Counted from the stretch's first letter, positions 8,373 through 17,484 are shown. The stretch is DNA of 64,000 bases from CAZXFA01 sp964640085 (GCA_964640085.1 CAZXFA010000001.1:248001-312000); one strand, 5' to 3'. The notes: generated by a model from the sequence alone, not told the origin. Numbers and translations: made by a program.

Positions 8373-9573
8373 CCTCGGCCAGGCGCCTCGCGAGGTAGGC
8401 CCGTTCGCTCGGGTTGGTCACCAGCTCGAGCGCACGGCGATAGGCTCTCGCGGCCTCCCCTCGGTGCCCGGAGCGACGCAGCAGGTCGGCCCGCGCCGCG
8501 TGGAACAGGTGGTACGGGTGCAGCTCGTCGGCGAGATCATCCATCCACCGCAGGCCGCGTTCGGGCCCGTCGGCCATCGCGATCGCGGCGGCCCGGTTGA
8601 GCCGGACGACCGGGGTGGGTGTCATCGCCTCCAGGACCCCGTACAGGGCGGCGATCTGCGGCCAGTCCGTGTCCTCGGAACGGGGGGCGCGGGCGTGGAG
8701 CGCGGCGATCGCCGCCTGGATCTGGTACGGACCGGGGCGGTGTTCGGCGATCGCCCGATCCAGCAGCGAGAGTCCCTCGTCGATCAGGTCGAGATCCCAT
8801 CGGGAGCGATCCTGCTCCTCGAGCACCACCAGGGCGCCGTTGGGATCGATCCTCGCTTCCCGGCGCGCGTGGTGGAGGATCATCAGCGCGAGGAGGCCGA
8901 GGACCTCCGGATCCCAGGGCATCAGCTCGTGGAGCAGACGGGTCAGCCGGATCGCCTCCTCGCACAGATCCGTCCGCACGAGCGGCCCCGCGGTGGTCGC
9001 GTACCCCTCGTTGAAGATCAGGTACAGGACGGCCAGGACCCCGGGGAGCCGCTCGGGGAGGAGCTCCGGCGGTGGGATCCGGTACGGGATCGCGGCATCG
9101 CGGATCTTCCGCTTCGCGCGGACCAGGCGCTGACCCATCGTCGGCTCGGCCACGAGGAAGGCCCGGGCGATCTCCGCGGTGGTCAGGCCGCCGAGCGTTC
9201 GGAGCGTCAGGGCGACGCGCGCCTCCATCGACAGCGCGGGGTGGCAGCAGGTGAAGATGAGGCGCAGTCGGTCGTCGGCGATCGGTTCCACGTCGGGTCC
9301 GTCCGTCATGGCCTGGAGGTCGGCCAGGTGTTGCAGCGTGCGCGTCTTCTCGCGCAGGACGCGGTCGCGCCGGAGCCGGTCGATCGCTCGGTTCCGCGCC
9401 GTCGTCGTGATCCAGGCGCCGGGGTTCGTGGGAACGCCGCGCTCGGGCCACGTGCGGAGCGCCTCGGCGACCGCGTCCTGAACCGCGTCCTCGGCGAGAT
9501 CGAAGTCGCCGAGGATCCGGATCAGCGTCGCGATCGCCCGTCCCTGCTCCTGTCGGAACAGGCGATCGACCAC
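8359..9573 (-). CDS. ECF42-type RNA polymerase sigma factor
   Basis: About 404 residues. Region 2 contains LAEDAVQDAVAEAL and region 4 contains LTTAEIARAFLVAEPTMGQR, followed by the long helical, TPR-like C-terminal extension of the ECF42 group (ending NPSERAYLARRLAEV). ECF42 factors have no classical anti-sigma factor and are encoded beside DGPF proteins, exactly the partner found upstream. An ATG at 9702 lies in frame but would overlap the DGPF gene by 112 bases, so GTG 9573 is chosen. That leaves a 17-base gap and suggests coupled translation. Confidence 0.88.
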   Translation of the reverse strand: MVDRLFRQEQGRAIATLIRILGDFDLAEDAVQDAVAEALRTWPERGVPTNPGAWITTTARNRAIDRLRRDRVLREKTRTLQHLADLQAMTDGPDVEPIADDRLRLIFTCCHPALSMEARVALTLRTLGGLTTAEIARAFLVAEPTMGQRLVRAKRKIRDAAIPYRIPPPELLPERLPGVLAVLYLIFNEGYATTAGPLVRTDLCEEAIRLTRLLHELMPWDPEVLGLLALMILHHARREARIDPNGALVVLEEQDRSRWDLDLIDEGLSLLDRAIAEHRPGPYQIQAAIAALHARAPRSEDTDWPQIAALYGVLEAMTPTPVVRLNRAAAIAMADGPERGLRWMDDLADELHPYHLFHAARADLLRRSGHRGEAARAYRRALELVTNPSERAYLARRLAEVTGP

Positions 9574-9590
9574 CTCGTGGATGTCGGCGG

Positions 9591-9962
9591 TTACGACGGC
9601 GCCTCCGCGAGTTCCATGATCGGCCGGACCTCGATCGAGCCCCCGAAGGCGACCGCCGGGATCCTCGAGGCCGCCTCGATCGCTTCGTCCAGGTTCGCGC
9701 ACTCGATCAGGTAGTAGCCGCCGAGCTGCTCCTTCGTCTCGGCGAACGGGCCGTCGGTCGGGATCACCGTGCCGTCCGCACCAGCGCGAACCGTGGTGGC
9801 GCTGGACGTCGGCTCGAGGGCCTCACCTCCGAGGAACCAGCCCTTGTCGCGCAGCCATCGCGTGTACTCGAACCATGGCTGCATCGCCGCAGCAGTTTCC
9901 TCCGAGGTCTGCTCGTGGGGCGCCTGGCTCTCCTCGCCGTAGATCAACAGCAGATACTGCAC
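9591..9962 (-). CDS. DGPF/YCII-domain protein, ECF42 partner
   Basis: 123 residues, starting MQYLLLIYG at a GTG preceded by GGAAGGAGGA. The hallmark DGPFAETKEQLGGYYLIE lies about two thirds along. The YCII-related fold is dimeric, and in ECF42 loci the DGPF protein is co-encoded with, and thought to modulate or be the target of, the sigma factor. It is the first gene of a two-gene operon. Its function beyond that association is unknown. Confidence 0.9.
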   Translation of the reverse strand: MQYLLLIYGEESQAPHEQTSEETAAAMQPWFEYTRWLRDKGWFLGGEALEPTSSATTVRAGADGTVIPTDGPFAETKEQLGGYYLIECANLDEAIEAASRIPAVAFGGSIEVRPIMELAEAPS

Positions 9963-10045
9963 GCCACTCCTCCTTCCGTCTTGCGCGGCCGCGCCTCGGC
10001 TGCCGATCACCCTAGCGACGAACGAGGAGACGGTCGTTCGACACC

Positions 10046-11221
10046 TCAGATCCGGAACGTCACCGCGCGTTCATGCAGGTCGAAGACGTCTCCCGCCGCC
10101 CGGATCGCGATCCGGGCGAGGAAGCCGTACCCGGTCGGCGTGAAGTGGATCCCGTCCCCGGCCCGCATCTCCTGGAGCACGCCGCGTTCGTTCCGCAGGT
10201 AGGCGGCGTACCCGCCTGCCTTGGGCTGTAGCATGCCCCACGCGTCGACGTAGGCGGCCAGCGGGTCGACGGCGGTCGCGTCCCGGTAGATGCCGTTCAC
10301 CCGGCGGTAGAAGTCCCACCTCTTGCGGTCCTGCACCACGGGGATCCCCACCCAGACGACGCGCGTCCCTGCGGAGGTCGCCTCGTGCAGGAACCGGGCC
10401 GTCCGGCTTCGGTACGCCTCGACCCAGGCGGTGCTCCCAACCGGGATCGACTCACCCTTGGGTCCGATCTGCGCCTGGTTGTCGTTGCTGCCCATCAGGA
10501 CGAAGACGAGATCCGGCCGGAACTCCGCGACCAGCTGACGCATCGCCGCCGTCCAGTTGAAGTAGTCGGCACGGGCGAGCCCCGTGGACTGTCGGCCGAG
10601 GGCGAGGACCCGCGCGAGGTCCGGGTCGAACTGCTCGACGACGGCCGGCCCCAGGCCTTGGGCGAGCGAATCGCCGACGACCGCCACCCGGAGCTCGTCT
10701 CCCGGAAGCGGGGTCCGGATCGCCAGGACCGGCTGGGGCGGCGCCGTGGGGGAGGGGCTCGGTGTCATCGGCCGCTCCTCAGACCGTCCGTGCCCGGTCC
10801 GGGACTCCGCCGGCGCCGGCGAGGTCGTGGGGGCGGGCGAGGTCGCGCTCGGCGGAGGCTCGAACTCGGGCAGGTCGAGCCGGCCGCCGGCAGGCTCGGA
10901 GGGATCGCGGCCGAGCGCCCGTTCCACCGATCCGGCCGCCCGGTCCACGGCGAGCCCCTCGGCCACCGCGGACAACGGACGGAGGACGGCGAGCGCGGCC
11001 GCGCGGCGCAGACCGACCGGTCCCGTCTCGGCGTCGCGCTCGAGCGCGGGGGACAGCAGGAGCGCCCACAGCCCCAGACAGACGAGCATCACCACGCCCA
11101 CCCGTCCGGCCGAGGCGGTGTCGCGCGCCGGTGGCGACGCGGGTGGATCCTCCCGCGCCAGGGCCTCGACCTGGGCCTCCTCGGGGTCGATCGTTCGCAG
11201 CTCGTCGATGTCGATGGCCAT
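10046..11221 (-). CDS. Membrane-anchored SGNH/DUF459-like hydrolase (O-acyl transfer partner)
   Basis: 391 residues: a cytoplasmic N-terminal tail, one membrane helix (about 41-62), a Pro/Ser/Thr-rich linker (about 120-165), then an SGNH hydrolase domain with block I VVGDSLAQG, block III MGSNDNQ and block V DGIHFT holding the catalytic Asp-His. Proteins of this type act outside the membrane, accepting or transferring acyl groups to glycans. The MBOAT gene lies immediately upstream, three bases away, so the pair resembles PatA/PatB- or AlgI/AlgX-like O-acetylation systems. The glycan acceptor is unknown. Confidence 0.88.
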   Translation of the reverse strand: MAIDIDELRTIDPEEAQVEALAREDPPASPPARDTASAGRVGVVMLVCLGLWALLLSPALERDAETGPVGLRRAAALAVLRPLSAVAEGLAVDRAAGSVERALGRDPSEPAGGRLDLPEFEPPPSATSPAPTTSPAPAESRTGHGRSEERPMTPSPSPTAPPQPVLAIRTPLPGDELRVAVVGDSLAQGLGPAVVEQFDPDLARVLALGRQSTGLARADYFNWTAAMRQLVAEFRPDLVFVLMGSNDNQAQIGPKGESIPVGSTAWVEAYRSRTARFLHEATSAGTRVVWVGIPVVQDRKRWDFYRRVNGIYRDATAVDPLAAYVDAWGMLQPKAGGYAAYLRNERGVLQEMRAGDGIHFTPTGYGFLARIAIRAAGDVFDLHERAVTFRI

Positions 11222-11224
11222 GGC

Positions 11225-12652
11225 TCAGAACCGGAAGTAGATGAACGGGCTCACACCCTCAGGGCCGAGGACGGTGATCGCGGACAGCACGGCCGCCAGG
11301 GCGGCGCCTTGGAGCACCGGCCCGACGCGGGCGAACGCCGCGCGGACGCGCGCGGCCGGCGTCCTCGGCAGGTTCTGGATCGCCAGCATCCCGAGGATCG
11401 CCAGGAGCGCCAGCGGCGTCACCAGGGGCGCCGGCTCTCCCCATCCCGTTGCCAGCCGCCCCAGCATCCGGAGGGCCGAGCCGATCGACCCGGCTCGGAA
11501 GAAGACCCATCCGAGGCACACGAGGTGGAACGTCACGAGCCGGGCCACCCAGAGCGCGGCGGGGGTTACCGGGTCCGGCGGGAGGCCCCGCGCCGAACGA
11601 CGACGCCGGCGCCACCGCCCGACGACCTGACCCGCTCCGTGGATCCCGCCCCAGGCGAGGAAGGTCCAGCCCGCCCCGTGCCAGAGCCCTCCCAGGAGCA
11701 TCGTGATCATGACGTTGCCCGCGGTTCGGGCCTCCCCACGACGGCTCCCCCCGAGGGGGACGTAGAGGTAGTCGCGCAGCCACCGCGAGAGCGTCATGTG
11801 CCAGCGACGCCAGAAGTCGCGGAGCGAGGTGGCCGCGTACGGTCGGTCGAAGTTGGCGGGGAACTCGAAGCCCAGGAGGAGGGCGACGCCGATCGCGATG
11901 TCCGTGTACGCGCTGAAGTCCGTGTAGATCACGATCGCGTAGCCGTAGATCGCGAACAGGACCTCGAGCGCCCCGTGCGCGTCCGGTGCACCGAACACCG
12001 GGTCCACGAGCTGGGCGGCCAGGAAGCTCGAGACCACCACCTTCTTGAACAGGCCCCCGAAGATCAGGTGCGCCGCGCGGGACAGGTCGATCGTCCCGCC
12101 GTCCCGCGTGCGGCGGATCTGGGGGAGCAGCTCGTCACCTCGGACGATCGGCCCCGCGACCAGATGCGGGAAGAACGCCAGGTACACGGCGACGTCGAGC
12201 CAAGGGGCGGGGGCGATCTCCAGCCGTGAGACGTCCACGACGTAGCTGATCGCCATGAACGTGTAGAAGCTGATCCCGACCGGCAGCACCACCTGCAGCA
12301 GCGGCAGCGGGGTCGGCACGCCGACGGCCTCCAACGCGTTGGCGAGGCTGAGTGCGAAGAACCCGTAGTACTTGAACCACCCCAAGGGCACCAGCAGGGC
12401 GACGACGGACGCCGCCGCCCGGCGACGCCGGCGCCGCTCGTCGCCCTCGCGCTCGACCCAGACCGCGCCGGCGTGCGCCAGGAGGCTCACGAGCGCGAGC
12501 AGCCACACCAGCCGCCAGTCCCACCAGGCGTAGAAGACGTAGCTCGCGACGAGCATGAACCATCGCCACGCTCGGCGGTAGGGGTTCAGGAGCCAGTGCG
12601 CCGCGAACACCACCGCGAAGAAGACCGCGAAGTCGATCGTCGGGAACAGCAC
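11225..12652 (-). CDS. MBOAT family membrane O-acyltransferase
   Basis: 475 residues with about ten membrane helices. Family motifs seen: FPHLVAGPI, DFWRRWHMTLSRWLRDYLY and the catalytic-His region GGLWHGAGWTF. MBOATs of the AlgI/DltB/PatA type pass an acyl group, usually acetyl, across the membrane to an extracytoplasmic acceptor. The start is the GTG of VLFPTIDFAVFF; upstream in-frame codons encode only Arg-rich sequence. Operon partner: the SGNH hydrolase immediately downstream. Confidence 0.9.
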   Translation of the reverse strand: MLFPTIDFAVFFAVVFAAHWLLNPYRRAWRWFMLVASYVFYAWWDWRLVWLLALVSLLAHAGAVWVEREGDERRRRRRAAASVVALLVPLGWFKYYGFFALSLANALEAVGVPTPLPLLQVVLPVGISFYTFMAISYVVDVSRLEIAPAPWLDVAVYLAFFPHLVAGPIVRGDELLPQIRRTRDGGTIDLSRAAHLIFGGLFKKVVVSSFLAAQLVDPVFGAPDAHGALEVLFAIYGYAIVIYTDFSAYTDIAIGVALLLGFEFPANFDRPYAATSLRDFWRRWHMTLSRWLRDYLYVPLGGSRRGEARTAGNVMITMLLGGLWHGAGWTFLAWGGIHGAGQVVGRWRRRRRSARGLPPDPVTPAALWVARLVTFHLVCLGWVFFRAGSIGSALRMLGRLATGWGEPAPLVTPLALLAILGMLAIQNLPRTPAARVRAAFARVGPVLQGAALAAVLSAITVLGPEGVSPFIYFRF

Positions 12653-12732
12653 GCGCTCTCGTCCTCGGGCGCGCGACGCCGGTCGGGCTCCTGCCCGCTC
12701 GGGCGCGCGGATCGGCCAAGGGTCCGCCACGC

Positions 12733-12738
12733 TAGGCT
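12733..12738 (+). promoter_or_regulatory. Putative -10 box (TAGGCT) for the acyl-CoA dehydrogenase gene
   Basis: TAGGCT ends nine bases before ATG 12748, with no Shine-Dalgarno sequence between; consistent with leaderless transcription. Confidence 0.45.
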
Positions 12739-12747
12739 AGCCCAGCC

Positions 12748-13917
12748 ATGGCCGCGGAGCCAGAACCCCTCGACTTCCTTGCGATCGACCGGCTGCTCAC
12801 CGACGAGGAGCGGGCGATCCGCGACACGGTCCGCGACTTCGTCCGGGCCCGGATCCTCCCTGGCGTGGGGGAGTGGTTCGAGCGTTCGGAGTTCCCGCGC
12901 GACGTGGCCGCCGGGCTCGCCGAGCTCGGACTGCTCGGGATGTACCTGTCCGGGTACGGCTGTGCCGGTGCGAACGCCGTCTCCTACGGCCTGGCCTGCC
13001 GCGAGCTCGAGTACGGCGACAGCGGCTTCCGCTCCTTCGTCTCGGTGCAGGGCTCGCTGTGCATGTTCCCGATCTGGCGGTTCGGGAGTGAGGGGCAGAA
13101 GGAGCGGTGGCTGCCCCCGATGGCCCGCGGCGAGGTGATCGGGTGCTTCGGACTGACCGAGCCCGACGCGGGCTCGGACCCGGGGAGCATGCGGACGACC
13201 GCCAAGCCCGACGGCGACGGGTGGCTAATCAACGGCACGAAGATGTGGATCACCAACGGCGGGATCGCGGACCTCGCGGTGATCTGGGCCAGGACCGACG
13301 AGGGGATCCGCGGGTTCCTGGTTCCGACGGACACCCCCGGGTTCGTCGCCCGCGACGTCCATCGCAAGCTCTCGCTCCGCGCTTCGGTCACCTCGGAGCT
13401 GGTGCTGGATGAGGTCCGGGTCGGGCCCGACGCGGTGCTCCCGGATGCGGTTGGGATGAAGGGACCGCTCTCGTGCCTGACCGAGGCGCGGTACGGGATC
13501 GTGTGGGGCGCGATGGGTGCGGCCCGGGCGTGCCTCGAGACCGCGCTCGGGTTCGCGAAGGCCCGGATCCAGTGGGGCCGCCCGATCGGGAGCTTCCAGC
13601 TCACGCAGCGCAAGCTGGCGGACATGGCCGTCGAGCTGAACACGGGGATGCTGCTCGCCCTGCACCTCGGACGGATGAAGGACGAGGGCCGGCTCCTGCC
13701 GCAGCACGTCAGCATGGGCAAGCTCAACAACGTGCGGGAGGCCCTCCGGATCGCTCGCGAGGCCCGTGGGATCCTCGGCGCGAGCGGCATCACGCTCGAA
13801 TACCCCGTTATCCGGCACATGAACAACCTCGAATCGGTGCTCACGTACGAGGGCACGAACGAGATCCACACCCTGATCGTCGGTGAGGCGCTGACGGGCC
13901 TCCGCGCCTTCGAGTAG
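12748..13917 (+). CDS. Acyl-CoA dehydrogenase, glutaryl-CoA dehydrogenase-like
   Basis: 389 residues with the full ACAD fold: FGLTEPDAGSDPGSM (FAD and substrate binding), MWITNGG, and the catalytic Glu in YEGTNEIH at about residue 368. An Arg in the SFRSFVSVQGSL segment matches the position that binds the distal carboxylate in glutaryl-CoA dehydrogenases, so a dicarboxyl-CoA substrate is likely, though not certain. It oxidises acyl-CoA and passes electrons to ETF. It is divergent from the MBOAT operon across a 95-base gap. Confidence 0.9.
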   Translation: MAAEPEPLDFLAIDRLLTDEERAIRDTVRDFVRARILPGVGEWFERSEFPRDVAAGLAELGLLGMYLSGYGCAGANAVSYGLACRELEYGDSGFRSFVSVQGSLCMFPIWRFGSEGQKERWLPPMARGEVIGCFGLTEPDAGSDPGSMRTTAKPDGDGWLINGTKMWITNGGIADLAVIWARTDEGIRGFLVPTDTPGFVARDVHRKLSLRASVTSELVLDEVRVGPDAVLPDAVGMKGPLSCLTEARYGIVWGAMGAARACLETALGFAKARIQWGRPIGSFQLTQRKLADMAVELNTGMLLALHLGRMKDEGRLLPQHVSMGKLNNVREALRIAREARGILGASGITLEYPVIRHMNNLESVLTYEGTNEIHTLIVGEALTGLRAFE

Positions 13918-13988
13918 CGTCGGCCGCCGACCGGTAGCCTGTCGGCCCGACGAGCCCCTCGAGAGGCCGGACCAGGAGGAAGGATCGG

Positions 13989-14177
13989 ATGGCACGCGAG
14001 ATCGATTGGGCCCTGTTCGAGAAGGCGGTGGACGTCACCACCTCGGCGCTGCGCGGGGCGATGGGCGGGGAGAACAGCCAACCGCCCGCCTACGCGGCTC
14101 AGGTGTTCGCCGAGGTCTGGGCGGCCCTGAAGACGGCCGCGGAGGATCTGCCGGAGAAGGGGAGGCCGGGCTTCTAG
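13989..14177 (+). CDS. Small conserved-looking protein, 62 residues
   Basis: The ATG follows a strong AGGAGGAAGG ribosome site, which is the main reason to accept so short a gene. The sequence (starting MAREIDWALFEKAVDV and ending PEKGRPGF) looks soluble and helical, has no Cys or known motif, and no function is recognised. Its TAG shares the tetramer CTAG with the stop of the convergent CBS gene. Confidence 0.7.
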   Translation: MAREIDWALFEKAVDVTTSALRGAMGGENSQPPAYAAQVFAEVWAALKTAAEDLPEKGRPGF

Positions 14178-14542
14178 GTCTCGATCCCCGACAGGTCGCG
14201 GATCGAGACGATGCCCACCAGCGCTCCCCCGTCCGTCACCGGGAGGTGGCGGAAGCCCTCACGCAGCATCAGTTCGCGGGCCTCCCGGACGGGGGCCGAC
14301 GCGTCGATCCCCACCGGGTCGTGGGTCATCCACTGCTCGATATGGTGATGGGCCGCGTCGAAGTCACCCGCGAGCGCCCGCAGCACGTCCCGTTCGGTGA
14401 AGATCCCGGCGACCCTCCCCGCCTCCACGACGAGCGCCGAGCCCACGCCTCGGGCGCCCATCACGGTCGCCGCCTCGGCGATCGTCGACGAGCGCTCGAC
14501 GGTCACCAGGTCGGTGTTCATGATGTCCCGGACCCTTGTCAT
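14174..14542 (-). CDS. CBS-pair domain protein
   Basis: 122 residues, two CBS motifs in tandem: MTRVRDIMNTDLVTV to VAGIFTERDVLRALA, and VEQWMT-like IEQWMTHDPVGI to LVGIVSIRDLSG. Stand-alone CBS pairs bind adenine nucleotides and serve as sensors; the partner is unknown. Its ATG overlaps the divergent mutY ATG within one CATG, an extreme arrangement in which the two start codons share two bases. Confidence 0.92.
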   Translation of the reverse strand: MTRVRDIMNTDLVTVERSSTIAEAATVMGARGVGSALVVEAGRVAGIFTERDVLRALAGDFDAAHHHIEQWMTHDPVGIDASAPVREARELMLREGFRHLPVTDGGALVGIVSIRDLSGIET

Positions 14543-15431
14543 GCCCTCGAGCCAGCCTAGCCTCGACGAACGGAGCCGGGAAGCCGTCCTCGCCTGGTTC
14601 CGGCCGCGCCGAACCGCGTACCCGTGGCGGCGGACCCGCGACCCCTACGCGGTCCTGGTCTCGGAGATCATGCTCCAGCAGACGCAGGCCGCGCGCGTCG
14701 CGGCGGCGTTCGGGCCGTTCCTGCGACGATTCCCGACCGTCCGGGCGCTCGCCGCGGCTCGTCGCTCCGACGTGCTCCGAGCGTGGGGCGGGCTCGGCTA
14801 CAACCGACGCGCGGTGGCCCTGCACGAGGCGGCCCGCGTGATCGTTCGGGAGCACGAGGGCCGGGTGCCCGCCGATCCGCCGGCGCTGCGCCGTCTGCCC
14901 GGCGTCGGTCCGTACACGGCGACGGCAACGGCGTCGCTCGCCTTCGACGCACCGGTCGCCGCGGTGGACACCAACGTCCGGAGGATCACGGCGCGCGTGC
15001 ACACCGGTCTCGACGAGGCGACCCCGGCAACGACCCGCGGGCTCGCCGATGCGTGGCTCGACCCCCGTGGCCCCGGCGCCTGGAACCAGGCGCTGATGGA
15101 TCTGGGACGCGAGGTCTGCCGCCCCCGCCCGAGGTGCGAGGTCTGCCCGCTCGCCGCCGTGTGCGCGTTCCGAGCGCGCGGGGCGGAGCCGCGACCGCGC
15201 CGGTCGCGTTCGGAGCCGTTCGAAGGTTCGAACCGTCAGCTCCGGGGCGCGGTGATCCGTGTCCTCCGCCACCGTTCGCCCGTCACGTTGGGCTCCCTCG
15301 CTCGGGAGGTCGACCCGGAGGGGGAGCGCGTCCGGAGGGTCGTGGCGGCGCTGGCCCGCGAGGGGCTCGTCGCGGCGGGCCCCGCCGCCGTTCGCGGCCG
15401 GCCCGGCGGGCGCGTCCGGCTCCCCGACTGA
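14541..15431 (+). CDS. mutY: A/G-specific adenine DNA glycosylase MutY
   Basis: 296 residues. The HhH-GPD core carries EIMLQQTQ with the catalytic Glu, the hairpin LPGVGPYTA and the catalytic Asp in AAVDTNVRR. Four Cys for a 4Fe-4S cluster follow (C-x5-C-x2-C-x5-C, one residue shorter in the first gap than the usual x6). It excises adenine opposite 8-oxoguanine. The C-terminal NUDIX-like domain is replaced by a short winged-helix-like tail, as is common in actinobacteria. The start ATG overlaps the divergent CBS start codon. Confidence 0.93.
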   Translation: MPSSQPSLDERSREAVLAWFRPRRTAYPWRRTRDPYAVLVSEIMLQQTQAARVAAAFGPFLRRFPTVRALAAARRSDVLRAWGGLGYNRRAVALHEAARVIVREHEGRVPADPPALRRLPGVGPYTATATASLAFDAPVAAVDTNVRRITARVHTGLDEATPATTRGLADAWLDPRGPGAWNQALMDLGREVCRPRPRCEVCPLAAVCAFRARGAEPRPRRSRSEPFEGSNRQLRGAVIRVLRHRSPVTLGSLAREVDPEGERVRRVVAALAREGLVAAGPAAVRGRPGGRVRLPD

Positions 15432-15494
15432 TGCCGGGAACGTGAGCGGCTCCTGGCCGCGTCCAACCCGGGTCCGACGGCCGAGGAGGCTCCG

Positions 15495-16397
15495 ATGCGA
15501 CGGATCGCGCTCTCGACGGTGGGGTTCCTGGCGGCAGCCGGGGTGCTGGGGTACGTGCTCACGAGCGGAGACGGCGGGAACGATCTCGCGCGCGGTCTCG
15601 GTGCGGGCGCAGAGCCCGCGATCGCGGAGCCGGCTCCTGGGGAGGCGGAGCGCGGCGCTGTCGTCGCCGATCAGGCCGTCGCCTCCGAGGGCTCGGTCTC
15701 CGAGCTGCCCCAGATCCCGGAGATCGGTTCGGCGGTCGTGCGGACCGCCACGCTCTCGGTCGAGGTCGGTGAGCAGGGGTTCGACGAGGCCTTCGATGTC
15801 GCGACGCTGATCGCCGGCAAGTACGGGGGGTACGTGGCGTCCTCCACGACGGCGGGCACCGACGTGCGCCGGGGCGACCTGCTGATCCGGGTGCCCTCGG
15901 CGCAGTTCGACGAGGCCCTTCGCGACCTCCGTTCCCTGGGGACGGTGCAGCGACAGGAGCTGGCCGGCGAGGACGTCTCCGCGCAGTTCGTCGACCTCGA
16001 GGCCCGGCTACGCACCTGGGAGGCCCAGGAGGCTGTGCTGCTCGACCTGATGGCCCAGGCCAGGTCGATCGAGGCCACCCTGCGGGTCCAGCGCGAGCTC
16101 CAGGACGTGCAGCTGCGGATCGAGCAGATCCAGGGCCAGCTCCGGTACCTCGAGGATCGCACCGAGCTCGCGACGATCCAAGTCTCCCTGCACGAGCCGG
16201 GCGTCGTGATCGCCCCGCAGGAGCCCTCGACCCGCCCGAGCCTCGCCGAGGCCTGGCAGAAGGCGCTCGATGGGTTCCTGGGCGTCGTCTACTCGGTCGT
16301 GGTGGGGCTCGGCTACCTGGTGCCGCTGGCGGCGCTGGGGCTGATCGTGGCCCTCACGGTCCGCCGCATCCTCCGGGCGCGCCCGACCGCGGCCTAG
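15495..16397 (+). CDS. DUF4349-type membrane protein
   Basis: 300 residues: an N-terminal hydrophobic segment (about 5-22, FLAAAGVLGYVL), an extracytoplasmic domain whose first strand pair is RTATLSVEVGEQGF and KYGGYVASS, a coiled coil around 165-220 (EARLRTWEAQEAVLLDLM), and a C-terminal helix (about 258-290) ending in an Arg-rich tail. This is the DUF4349 layout, of unknown function; family members are surface-exposed and anchored at both ends. A GGAGG ribosome site precedes the ATG. Its TAG shares CTAG with the convergent oxidoreductase stop. Confidence 0.85.
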   Translation: MRRIALSTVGFLAAAGVLGYVLTSGDGGNDLARGLGAGAEPAIAEPAPGEAERGAVVADQAVASEGSVSELPQIPEIGSAVVRTATLSVEVGEQGFDEAFDVATLIAGKYGGYVASSTTAGTDVRRGDLLIRVPSAQFDEALRDLRSLGTVQRQELAGEDVSAQFVDLEARLRTWEAQEAVLLDLMAQARSIEATLRVQRELQDVQLRIEQIQGQLRYLEDRTELATIQVSLHEPGVVIAPQEPSTRPSLAEAWQKALDGFLGVVYSVVVGLGYLVPLAALGLIVALTVRRILRARPTAA

Positions 16398-17434
16398 ATC
16401 TCCGGAGCGGCTCGACGGAGCGCGGGCGCCACCTCGCTCGCGAACCCCTCGAGCGCGCGGGCGGCCGCCTCGAGCTCCATGCCCGGATGGACGAGCGACA
16501 CGATCAGGTGCAGGTCGCGACCCCCGAACGCCTCGACGGTCGGGCGCAGGGCGCGGGCGATCTCGGCCGGCGGGCCGGCGACCACGGTCGCGAGCTCCTC
16601 GCCCGAAGGTTCGGGGGGATCGAGCGAGTCGTGCCCGGGCGTGTCGTGGCCGAGGTCCCACGCCGTGTACACGCCGAACCGATGGGCGATGCCGCGCCGG
16701 GCGACCTCGGAGGCTGCTCCGACCGCGATCGCCGCGTACCGGATCAGAGCCAGCCCGATCGTCGTGTGGTCCCGCCCCACCTCCCGCGCTCCACGCTCGA
16801 GCGTCGCGAGGTAACCCCTGACCTCCTCGGTGCCCGCGTCGTCGGTGATGTATCCGTCGGCGATCCGCCCCGCCCTGAGCAGCGCCGGCTCCGAATACCC
16901 GCCGAGGAAGAGCGGCGGGCCGCCCTCGCGCGCGGCCGGGGGCATGACCCGCACCCGGTCGTAGGCGAACGCCCGTCCCTCGAACGAGAACCGACGTCCG
17001 GTCCAGGCCCGGCGACAGATCTCGACGATCTCCTCGGTCCGGCGAGCGCGCTCGGCGAGCGGGACCCCGAACATCCGGAACTCCTCCTCGCGCCACCCCG
17101 TCGCGAGTCCGAAGATCAACCGGCCGCCCGAGAGCTGATCCACGACCGCGGCGTCCTCGGCCAGGCGGAGCGGATCGTGGAGCGGGCCTAGCACCACCCC
17201 GGTCCCGAGCGCGATGCGCTCGGTCACGGCGGCGAACGCCGCCAGCATCGGGAGCAGGGACGGGAGGTAGCCGTCGGAGGACCCGTGGTGCTCGCTGACC
17301 CACGCCGAGTCGAACCCCAGGGACTCGGCGAGCCGGACGAGCTCCAGCGTCTCCCGGTACTCGCGGCCGAACGTCCGCGACGAGCCCGCCGGCACCTGCC
17401 CGGTGAACAGCCCGACGCCGATCCTGAGCGCCAC
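16394..17434 (-). CDS. LLM-class flavin-dependent (FMN or F420) oxidoreductase
   Basis: 346 residues of the bacterial luciferase-like TIM barrel. Family landmarks are WVSEHHGSSDGYLPS near residue 45, the LGTGVVLGPLHDPLRLAEDAAVVDQLSGGR segment (in two parts) around 75-105, and LFLGGYSEPALLRAG. Members oxidise or reduce diverse substrates with FMNH2 or F420; the substrate here is unknown. GTG 17434 is preferred to GTG 17443 because TACGGT stands exactly seven bases before it, the leaderless spacing seen elsewhere. Confidence 0.88.
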   Translation of the reverse strand: MALRIGVGLFTGQVPAGSSRTFGREYRETLELVRLAESLGFDSAWVSEHHGSSDGYLPSLLPMLAAFAAVTERIALGTGVVLGPLHDPLRLAEDAAVVDQLSGGRLIFGLATGWREEEFRMFGVPLAERARRTEEIVEICRRAWTGRRFSFEGRAFAYDRVRVMPPAAREGGPPLFLGGYSEPALLRAGRIADGYITDDAGTEEVRGYLATLERGAREVGRDHTTIGLALIRYAAIAVGAASEVARRGIAHRFGVYTAWDLGHDTPGHDSLDPPEPSGEELATVVAGPPAEIARALRPTVEAFGGRDLHLIVSLVHPGMELEAAARALEGFASEVAPALRRAAPEI

Positions 17435-17441
17435 GGCGCCC

Positions 17442-17447
17442 ACCGTA
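17442..17447 (-). promoter_or_regulatory. Putative -10 box (TACGGT) for the LLM oxidoreductase
   Basis: On the minus strand TACGGT ends seven bases before GTG 17434. It lies between this gene and the divergent GntR gene. Confidence 0.4.
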
Positions 17448-17484
17448 CACGCCCGCGCTCGCGGGCATGGGGCATCATCGGCCC

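Noticed and set aside
8359..9702. ATG 9702 as the ECF42 start
   Set aside because: It would overlap the DGPF gene by 112 bases and add residues unlike the family; GTG 9573 gives the expected N-terminus.
10385..12229. A 614-codon plus-strand frame opposite the MBOAT/SGNH operon
   Set aside because: Arg/Gly/His-rich translation without motifs, while the minus strand carries clear MBOAT and SGNH motifs.
15100..15180. MutY Fe-S cluster with C-x5-C instead of C-x6-C as a sign of lost function
   Set aside because: All four Cys and the catalytic Glu and Asp are present, so one residue less in a loop is a minor variation.
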